NCBI GenBank assembly: GCA_028583415.1
Contig: CM053276.1
Span: 119,281,666-119,345,665 of the forward strand
Direction: 5' to 3'
DNA from: Protea cynaroides
Lineage: Eukaryota; Streptophyta; Magnoliopsida; Proteales; Proteaceae
Length of the DNA: 64,000 bases
Shown: positions 55,940 through 64,000 of the stretch, piece by piece
Layout of the letters: each line of letters starts with the position of its first letter
How positions within the stretch are numbered: the stretch's first letter is position 1
The notes under the pieces: generated by a model
Databases searched by the model: none
Told to the model about the DNA's origin: nothing
Seen by the model: the letters and a program-made list of their open reading frames with translations, nothing else
Translations under genes and position numbers: made by a program

Positions 55940-56125
55940 TTCCAATGAATGCATTAGCATTCTTATTTCTTAGACTCGATGGAATTGAACCATTCAAGTG
56001 ATTATATGATACATTAAACTGATCAACACTTTGAAGCTGGGATAAATCAGGAATCGAACCAGTAAGTTGATTGAATTCCAAATAGAGAGTCCCCAACCTG
56101 GTAAGTTCGTCCGTGTGAAGAGGAT
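55940..56125 (-). pseudogene. Captured LRR receptor-like kinase fragment
   Basis: The minus strand reads LTRLGTLYLEFNQLTGSIPD, LSQLQSVDQFNVSYNHLNGS and IPSSLRNKNANAFIG. This matches the last LRRs of plant atypical receptor kinases of the At1g48480/RKL1 kind. No kinase or transmembrane part is present. It joins the ATL fragment tail-to-tail at about 55937. Confidence 0.8.
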
Positions 56126-57569
56126 TAATGTTGGGAAAAAGCTCTGCAACTCACCTTGGCGGTAAAGCTGGAACAGCAAGGATCACAAGCTTGATTCTCA
56201 CTACAGAGAAGATGACCCTTTTGACTCAACAAACCCTTTGATTTTTATTAGCTTTCATTTGTTACTCCAAATTCCCTATTTTTTTGTTGGGGATCCTGAA
56301 ATGATTGCTTCAATGATCGAAAAAACTTAATCATATATTATTTTGCTAGGTTTCCATGGTGCCTAGGTTTCCGTCGATCACTCCAGATCGAGTCCATGAG
56401 AAGAATGGAATGGGAATTGGAACGAAAATCTTAGCGCTTTGGGTTTTTTTTTCCTTCTTTGAACAGAAGTGTTTGTACTCAGAAAGAAGATGAGGGTAGA
56501 TCTAGAGAAGAAGAAGAAACGGGATTTAGAAATTAGGGGTTTTACCATCTTTAAGTGAAGGAGGGCAAAACCGTCTTCAATATTTTCTTAAGGGTATTAT
56601 TGTCCATTTCTAAATCAATTTTAGATGACTTCAGCAACTAACAAGATTCGTTTAACAAAGTGAACCTATTTGATTAATAGTGGTAAACGTTTGGGTGGTA
56701 GTTGATGTTTTTTGAAAGTTATGGATGGTAAGTGATGTTTCAAAACTATTTTGGGTTGTAACTGAAATTTTTTCTATTTAGTAATGATACTAAGATGTAA
56801 AGTGCAAGGGTTTTTTATTTTATTTTTTTGATAAAAAAAATGCAAGGGATTTGAATGCAAAGTGAAATGTTAATTAATAACTAAATATGGAATGATTTGG
56901 AATTAGTTATATAGCAATGTGATAGTATGTGTTGTAATCATTATAAAAAATTTCTTTTGAAGTTTAAAAATTTTACTTTCCATCTCTTTAATTCTCCTTA
57001 CAACCAAACACATTTTAGGTAAATTGAAATTTTTTTTTTTTTTTTTTTTTTGGTAAAATAGGTAATTTGAGATTTGAGATTTGAGATTGAGATTTAGGAT
57101 TTAAGACTTAGACTCGATTGAGTTGGACCCTTCCCTGTTCTAAGACGGTGGCTCACTTCCCCCGCCTACCGACCCACCCATACAAAAGCCCACAACGAGC
57201 CTAAGCAATGGGAAGGGATTAGGTAAAGTACGTTGGATTCTCATATATCAATTGCCGTTTCCGTGGGTACCATTTTCTTGACTGGGCCTACCCAGCAACC
57301 CTCATGCCATGTTTCCTTTGGTCTTTTTTAAATAAACAAAACTCTAGTGTGATTATATTGCTTAGAGAAACTCACTCTTGTGCCCCTCCCTTGTGTCCCT
57401 CATTGTATGGTTTCGACACTCTTATATGAGAATTTTAATAAAGTAACGTTTCATATGCGAATTACATGTGTTTTGAATTTTTAAAAGGATTTTTATATAT
57501 TTTTATGAAATATTATTTTTTTATATTGAAATATATTAAACACATTTTAAAGCGTATTGTCATATTAAA

Positions 57570-57576
57570 AATGAAA

Positions 57577-57607
<31 letters not shown>
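57570..57607. repeat. (AAT)n microsatellite
   Basis: About 11 AAT units follow AAAAATGAAAA. Confidence 0.95.
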
Positions 57608-58029
57608 TTCCTCTTCTCTCTCATAATATTTTGATTTTTTTTTTCGAATTCCCTAAGACCCTGCTACCGAATGAACCCTTCGGCCTTTGATATGTGTTTT
57701 ATGTTAATTAGATAACAATTTTATATGAATTTTATGGATTACAAATTTTGTTTGTATTGTATTTATATGTTATTATTCTATTTATTGAATGATGTAGATG
57801 TCTATTGCAAAGTGAATAAATATCCATATTTTTTGTAAAAAGGTTATCATATTAAACGGTAAACTTAAACACATATGTATTAATGTCATATGTGGTTTTT
57901 TGAAGTATTGGAATTTCAAACTCTATAGTTAAGTCTGAATACATATTAAATATGTACGTATTAATATCATATGTGGTTTTTTGAACTGGATTTTCAATAC
58001 CTGTATCAAAGTCGGATTGCAAAACCTAG

Positions 58030-58180
58030 CCTGCAAACGTGACCTCCGCTAGTGCCTGCAAATCCCCACTAAAGTTGTTGAAAGAAAGATTCAATCTTTC
58101 AAGGTTCAGTCCAGGCAGAGTCACCCGCAGCGAACCCAAGAAGAAATTATTCGCGAGATCAAGCTCTAGCGCGGGCGAGA
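58030..58180 (-). pseudogene. LRR fragment outside the Mutator-like element
   Basis: The minus strand reads ALELDLANNFFLGSLRVTLP and LNLERLNLSFNNFSGDLQ, about two LRR units. The SLxxxLxGLNLERLNLSxNNFSG pattern recalls TMKL1-type receptor-like kinases. Upstream there is no signal peptide or further LRRs, and downstream it ends in non-coding DNA. It is probably another captured or decayed piece. Confidence 0.55.
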
Positions 58181-58459
58181 GAGAGGAGAAGGGCGGAACG
58201 GACACTGAATCATAAATGGATTCTAATTTTATTTTTGAGTGTGATCTTGTTCGAAACAAAAAAGAAAGAACGGTGAGAGAAAACTTGTGCAAGATGGAGA
58301 GTCCAACTGGTCGACGGTTGCAGTAGCAGAGAAAACAGTAATGGAAAAACAACGAGAGTCCCACACAAAATTCTCTTCTCTTGTGTCTTCCTCACGTCTC
58401 TTGCGTGAGATGAGATTTTAATTTCCCCCCTTTTATTCGCTCTGATATCACGTAGCATT

Positions 58460-59015
58460 CACTTAAATTTTTATTTTGCAAGTTTTGATCTGTGGCCATT
58501 GAATTAATGAGATTCTATGTGGCAACCATCTAAGGAATGTTCCACCCCTGAAACACTAAGAGGTGCTGAGACGAGGTCAAACCCATAAAGTGATCATTAT
58601 TTTATAATTACTTTTGTATTATTTTTCTTTTCCCCTTTTTCTTGAATTGCAGCCTGAAGAGAATAAAAACGATTTCTATTTACATTTGCAGTCTTGAAAA
58701 CAAAAGCTAGCTGTATACATAATGGATCACACCGTCACGATGAACTATTAAATAATAAGCATTACCCTCTAACGGCTCCATCTTGTTGCAATAAAATTTG
58801 AAGAAAAGCAAGTAAAATCAAATCAATGTTAGAGTATATTTTTTTTATTAAAATATTGGACTATGAGAGACCATTAGGCTGGATTTTCAAGAAAAAGAGA
58901 AAAAGACATTTGTTTATAAGTATGATGCATCAATATAGACAAAGTCATTATCAAAAAAAAAAAAAAAAAAATATAGACAAAGTAATCATTTTAGGTATTT
59001 AAACTCAATCATAAA
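58460..59015. other. Intergenic DNA, no gene seen
   Basis: AT-rich with poly-A at 58953-58970; no coding family recognised. Confidence 0.5.
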
Positions 59016-59019
59016 TAAA

Positions 59020-59600
59020 GAAGATGATATAGACAATGATATTTTAGAGAGAATTAAAATAGGATGGATGAGATGGAGAAATCCATCTGGAGTGTTGTGT
59101 GATTGATAGATTCCTTTAAAACTCAATTCTATAGGACAATCATTCAACCAGCTATGATGTATGATGTATAATATTGAACAGTTAAGAAACATCATATTGA
59201 TAAACTACGTGTAGATAAGATGAGGATGTTAAGATGGATGTATGGTAAAACTAGGAAGGATAAGGTAATGAATGAATGTATTAGAGCTGATTTGGGAGTA
59301 ACGTCGATACATGATAATGTACGAGAAAGTCGTTTGAGATGGTATGAACGGAGATCGTTAGATGCTCCCGTACAAAAGAATGATTTGATTCAGATTTAAG
59401 GGGCTAAAAGAACTAGGGGCAGACCTAAGATGACTTTAGGGGAGGTGGTGAAGAGATCAAGACATGTATAGTTTAAGTCTTGCTTCAAATATGACATCGA
59501 ACCAAGCTGATTGGCAGATAAGCGTCCATGTAGTCGACCCCATTTAGTTAAGATAAAGCTTTGTTATTGTTATTGTTGTTGTTGTTGTTGTTATTATATG
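59020..59600 (+). mobile_element. 3' end of an RTE-type LINE, degenerate
   Basis: In shifting frames it contains WMRW.NPSGVLCD, KLRVDKMRMLRWMYGKTRKD then KV.NECI, and ESRLRWYERRSLDAPV-like text. This is the conserved C-terminal part of plant RTE LINE pol (...MLRWMCGKTRKDKVRNECI...). It ends in a (TTGTTA/TTG)n tail at 59557-59593, typical of RTE 3' ends. Many stops are present. Confidence 0.8.
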
Positions 59601-62190
59601 AATGCACCAATATCTGTATAAATACTTATCTATGAATACAAGTATCTATATGTATAAACATATTTTTATACATGTAGAGACACCTACTCCTTATAAAGAC
59701 ACCTTTAAAGAGGCACATAAACGTATAAAGGCAGACACCTTTACACTTAAGAGGACATAATCATTCGGATAGAAACCTTTTACATATATAGATACCTCTC
59801 TTCGGATAGGACATGTACATATGTCTTGAGGAAGATAGGTTTTGGAGTGTCACTTGAAATCTATAAATACTCTATATCGATCATTTCGATCATTTCATTA
59901 TTCTTGAATTTACAAAACAGAAATATCCTATGATTTCATTCTGTTTATAGACTTTGTGAGCATTATTTTTTTACTCCCTTTGTAATCCCATTTTAGGTGT
60001 GTAACCTTATGCGATTTGAGAGTTGCTTCATCTTAGAGGTATAAATGTATGTAAACCCTAATTGTACTTATAATGAAGTTTAAAAACCTTAAAGAAAGTA
60101 TGCCAAATATGATTCAACTCTACACAGCTTCGTCTTATTTCATCAACTAGGTCATGTTGCTTCATCAATTGGTTCAACTTCAGATTACTTATTCAATTAA
60201 CATACATCTTGACTCACAAAGTTAGTTCCTTTTCACTATTTACAACAAGCTGCTACCCTTCATTTTTGTGGTCCGTCGAATACGTACTCTTGTGATAAAA
60301 AAATCTTTCCTGCAAATCTTCATTTGCTTAACACCCTAAGAGCTCTTGTAGGTAGATGTATACTAGTAGTCTCATCAATAATCACAACTGAACACCTTCA
60401 TTCACAAAAATATTGCAATATTTGAGAAAATTTATTCCTAAATCATCCACATAAATTACTCCCCATGTTTTTAGGAATCTTACCCTTTTGAATAGAATTT
60501 CCCTTTACTTTAGTTATCCAAGAATACTTATGTTGATCTCCAAAAAACTAAGACAAGAGATGGCCATGAACATGGATGCTCAATGGCAATCTTTTAAAAA
60601 AATGTTAATTTTTTAAGACAAAGTTTCAAATCCATTGACCGATTTCACAACTTTCTTTTTCTTTTCTTTTTTTCTCTCTCCTATTTTTTTTTCTTATAAA
60701 TTTTTTGAATCTCTTCTATTTCATTGCATTGCATGTGGTGCCATATCAATGATAGTATAAAATATGATATTATTGCCGACCAAAATAGAAATGAAATATA
60801 AAAGAGAAACACGTTAAATACTTCCGTAAATTTATTTTGGAATGCGGGACCATATCCATGCAAAAAATCTAAGAAGCACATGCTAGGCTTAATATATACT
60901 TGTTTTTATATACGGACTGTGTACATACATGGTTCACATTAGATCCTTTGCTCGATAAAACGAGGACATATTTGGAATTACACATCATCCATTCTCTCTG
61001 TCTGACGATAGAAATTAATTATAACCATATATAAATACATGCACGGTCATACACAACACATTTTGCCTTCAAAAAAAAATATATATTTAACACCATGCCA
61101 TCAACTTCCAGTGATTCTGTTCCCCCTTGAATTCAAAGTTTTGTTCCTGAGTCAAATGGAATGAGTATAATTTACTCTTTTCTCTAACAGTATTGAATAT
61201 AAAATTAATTTGGGGGTGTCAATAGGTCGTCTATGAACGACTGATCCGTCAATCAATATTGGGTATCGAATCAGAGTATTGTAATTTGTATAATTTTTTA
61301 CCACCAAAAAAAAAAATATATATATATTATACACTCATAATTAATATATATCCTATAGGAACGATATACTTTAAAATTTATAATAAATAAATAATGAGAA
61401 AAATGAACCAAAGAGATACATCATCTTTACTTTAGGTGATCAACAGTGGAATCTGTTCCCAACTAGGGATTAACAAATGAATCAAACCCAACCTTTTGGG
61501 GTATGCAGATCCTAGAGTTCTGATGTATTATTCCAAAGTTAATAAATTTAGACACCAAAAAGAAAAAATAAAGCACAGAACATGTTGAAGTATAATTACT
61601 CCCATTGATCAGCCATAACTCATATTTTATACCAACTTTAGGATTTACTTAGAGGTTTATATTCATGGACAGTCTGGATTTGTACACGTTTAGTATCATT
61701 GGAAATCACATATGTTAACTGTGTAAGAATTTTTATTGTAGTGCCAAGTTAAAAGAGAAAAGGAAGGTAAAAGTTGGAGAGAAGAGGATTGGTATCAAGT
61801 ACTGTCTCAAGTTTTTTATATTTTTATTAATTAAACTCTAAAATTTGACACGTGGCTACTTTAAATTGTTCTATAAATCTCTATCCAGTATAGTCTGAAT
61901 CAACACATCATTTGACCACATCTAAGAACAAGTATATCATCCAGTTTTGAAAAAGTAAGATACCATTGTGATAATTGTTGCTGCTAGAATTTGAGTTAAT
62001 CTTCCGAGGTGGGACTTGGACTATAAATGACAAAGAAACAGACACAAGGGTGATCGGATTTAGAGTCCAAGGAATACACTTTGGTGCTTGAAGCAGATGT
62101 AGGTTATTAACAATTAAAAAAAAAAAAAAGTAGATAAATTAATATGATGTAAAGTGATGTAATCTTTGGTGGGATAATGAAATTATTGTG
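59600..62190. other. AT-rich intergenic DNA, no gene seen
   Basis: It includes a possible hAT-like terminus GGGGGTGTCAATAGG near 61212 without a partner, and short poly-A tracts. No coding family is recognised. Confidence 0.45.
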
Positions 62191-62199
62191 TATTGAAAG

Positions 62200-62451
62200 G
62201 GATTCAAATCCTCTCCTCTCAGGGTTCAGGTTCAGGAGGAGAGAGACTGCAATTAGTCGATATCCGACACATGGGTGTCGATTAAATCCAAGCCCTCCAT
62301 CCAAGCAGGTGCATAAGTCGACACCTCTTGTGGCTCACCTTATCAACTCATATGGAGAACTCAAATTCAGCTGACATTCACAAGTGGGGCGGCATTAATT
62401 GGTGATAGCCGCCCCGCCTCCCAAACCTCATAGAGGAGAGGATTTGGATCC
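62200..62451. mobile_element. Palindromic MITE, copy G
   Basis: The 252-bp element starts GGATTCAAATCCTCTCC and ends GGAGAGGATTTGGATCC. It is flanked by an exact 10-bp GTATTGAAAG (62190-62199, 62452-62461). The centre retains GGGTGTCGATTAAATCCAAG and AAGTCGACACC but has lost part of the pairing. Confidence 0.88.
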
Positions 62452-62919
62452 GTATTGAAAGGGGGATATGCCCAGGTTAGTAGGATGACATTGGTCTGCC
62501 ATGTGTCTGGTCATTGGTTGCCCAATATTATTTGTGGCATATTAATAATATATATACTAGTAATTGATTGCCATTGTCGTCAAGAAATCAGGTTCTATGT
62601 TGAGAAGCAACTATAGAGAGCCGCCAATCGAGCTGCGAAAGGTGCCATTAGCATAGAAACCCGACGAGAAAACCGTGTGAACTGTGCAGTATTTGTCTTA
62701 TAACGGTTAAACCTCCACCAGAAGAGATAAAAAAAACAACCGGAAAAAACTCGCCGCATATCCAACCACCACGTGGAAATAATCAAGCGAGGACTGGGGG
62801 GGAAGTCTGTCTGAGAATTTAATATTAATCTACGAGGTAGGAACATGATCGCAACACTGAAAACCAGTGGCGTTCATGTGAATTGGTAGAAGTCTGGGGG
62901 ATATCTTGGAAGCTGTCAT

Positions 62920-62930
62920 GCATAAAAGCC
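62920..62930 (+). promoter_or_regulatory. TATA-like box before the 63.0-kb exon
   Basis: GCATAAAAGCC lies about 125 bp upstream of the ATG at 63047 and is followed by a CT-rich leader, a normal arrangement for a plant core promoter. Confidence 0.45.
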
Positions 62931-63046
62931 TACGCACACGGCACACCGAAGCATCATGTATCTTTCTCTTCTCTGTCTCTCGCATTCTGAAAATCTAAAT
63001 CTCTGTAACAACAGCTAGCTAGCTTGCTGAAGCAGCCAGAATCAAA

Positions 63047-63122
63047 ATGCTCACTATCGGTCTCGCTCTCCTGTCGGTGTTACTGTGCTCCACCTGCCAC
63101 TTCTCTTTGGCCTTCAAGGACG
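63047..63122 (+). CDS. First exon of a secreted or membrane protein, unidentified
   Basis: The ATG in ATCAAAATGC begins MLTIGLALLSVLLCSTCHFS followed by LAFKD. A short hydrophobic stretch ending in small residues gives a good signal peptide. The exon ends in phase 1 at ACG/GTAAGC (63122/63123), an excellent donor. A TATA-like box and CT-rich leader precede it. The rest of the gene is probably to the right of the window or in an exon I cannot place; a frame at about 63535-63890 with a hydrophobic segment (WIISSILMWLLCLSIIG) has no clear family. Identity unknown. Confidence 0.5.
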
Positions 63123-64000
63123 GTAAGCTCCAAGTCTTCCCCTTACTTGTCTTGGTTTTCTTCTTCCTACTTATAATTCCTCCATTTTAATTTCTTTAGG
63201 TCAATTTCATGGTTGATGATGAATCTTATAAACGTCCGATATGATTGACATTTTAGAGTTTCTAATAATTACCGTCTGAAAGTCTAGATTCAGGCTAGGC
63301 TAGCTTCTTCGTTGTTTATGAGTTGAGTATGATGATCTATTAATGGTTGCCTCCTCCTTGTTTGCACAATAATAAACCTCTCCCAATTTTTCTTCAATCT
63401 TTCTCCCGAAAAAATTTGAAAAGTTTTGAACGAGTTTGATTCCGGATTCGTGTTTTAGAGAGAAAATGACCCAATTAACCTTGGATGCTCTAGTCTAGTC
63501 TCGAGTTTTGTTTTATAGACTATTAATTAGAGGAAGCCGACGGAGGGACCACCACTGGAGTCTGGATCATCTCCTCAATCCTCATGTGGTTGCTTTGTCT
63601 TTCTATTATCGGGCGAGCCCTTATTCATCCAATTGGAAGATTAATTCAGAACCTGATTAGGTCGTGTTTCCTTTCTGATCCATGGATACGTGACCCACCT
63701 CTGAAACGTGAGAACCAAGAAACTTATCTATGTGGGGAGAGAAGTCGGACTCCGACCATTCTTGCCACTGGAGTTTCACTTAAAACGATGGAGTCTCGGA
63801 TCATTTCATTTAAATACCAAGAAGAGCGACCGCAAATGCTTTTAATCTCAATTATTATCATGTGCTTCTTCATGTGCTTGTTTGCTACTTGTTAGGCATC
63901 ATTTAAATAGATATATATAACTCAGATTAAAAAAAAAAAAAAAAAAAAAAAAGGGAATCTTGATCCAGTTGTTGAACCAGTAACAATCCCATGTGGAGCA
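63123..64000. other. Presumed intron or downstream DNA, no call
   Basis: It follows the donor at 63123. It has a poly-A run at 63930-63952 and a frame at 63584-63895 that does not match a family I know. Confidence 0.35.

Larger units (their letters stand above)
54874..56774. mobile_element. Pack-MULE-like element with 10-bp TSD and two captured genes
   Basis: The ends GAAAAAATTTCAACTACCAC and (inverse) GAAAAAATTTCAGTTACAAC continue into about 90 bp of TIR sharing ACATCACCTATCACCCA-like motifs with the 52.4-kb element. It is flanked by an exact 10-bp TATTTAGTAA (54864-54873, 56775-56784). The 1901-bp interior has no transposase. It carries an ATL-type RING-H2 fragment on the + strand and an LRR receptor-kinase fragment on the minus strand, back to back. 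Confidence 0.93.
54748..57012. mobile_element. MITE with TGTGTTTGGTTGTAAGG ends, split by a Mutator-like element
   Basis: TGTGTTTGGTTGTAAGGGGA (54748) is mirrored by CTCCTTACAACCAAACACA (ending 57012). Subterminal GGAAATGGAAATTTTT is mirrored by AAAATTTTACTTTCCATC. Removing the insert at 54874-56774 leaves a MITE of about 350 bp. A similar element may lie at about 38170-38480. Confidence 0.68.

Noticed and set aside
63584..63895. A 103-codon frame with a hydrophobic segment as the second exon of the 63.0-kb gene
   Set aside because: No convincing acceptor in the right phase and no family match, so it is left uncalled.

Overview
This is nuclear DNA from a flowering plant, most likely a dicot or other non-grass angiosperm. 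It has AT-rich intergenic DNA, GT-AG introns, plant-specific gene families (Shaker AKT channel, ATL RING-H2, CRINKLY4-related kinases) and many plant mobile elements: copia, gypsy-type solo LTRs, hAT, Mutator-like elements, an Au-type SINE and RTE LINEs. The species cannot be named from the sequence alone. I saw no prokaryotic, viral or CRISPR features.

Host genes are few. At the left edge is the 5' part of an AKT1-type K+ channel on the minus strand (exons 1129-1313, 210-575, 50-107, continuing off the window). In the middle is a complete gene for cytochrome bc1 complex subunit 7 (QCR7; exons 24664-24760, 24881-25038, 26446-26493, 37024-37092), whose third intron is about 10.5 kb long and full of mobile DNA. 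At 41189-41569 is an intact single-exon gene of a conserved but uncharacterised plant family. At 63047-63122 there is a signal-peptide-like first exon. A weaker set of candidate exons lies on the minus strand near 49.2-49.8 kb.

Everything else is mostly mobile DNA. 2.2-8.1 kb: two solo LTRs with perfect 5-bp target duplications, a degraded Mutator-like element and palindromic MITEs. 8.5-10.5 kb: a 2-kb hAT-type element with a perfect 8-bp duplication. 11.2-13.1 kb: a Mutator-like element carrying a CRINKLY4-related receptor fragment. 14.9-19.7 kb: AT-rich DNA with a LINE RNase H relic and a tandem MITE pair. 19.8-22.5 kb: a minisatellite and a duplicated block with hAT-type insertions. 25.5-36.6 kb (inside QCR7 introns): two SINEs, a truncated copia element, an LTR retrotransposon loaded with spliced host-gene fragments, and a Mutator-like element. 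38-52 kb: tandem repeats, MITEs and LTR relics. 52.4-57 kb: two related Mutator-like elements with captured PP2C, ATL and LRR-kinase pieces. 59-62.5 kb: an RTE LINE tail and another MITE.

The most notable object is the 3.3-kb LTR retrotransposon at 31278-34619. Two near-identical LTRs of about 245 bp flank intron-free pieces of at least three unrelated host genes: a proline/serine-rich 'DWLLTPxGTPLFPS' family protein, an SLC35F-type transporter and an HSP70-8-like protein. It sits inside the large QCR7 intron in the same transcriptional direction. A second theme is a family of roughly 230-250 bp foldback MITEs with 9-10 bp target duplications, present at least seven times plus one half copy. 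One tandem pair shares three copies of the same target duplication.
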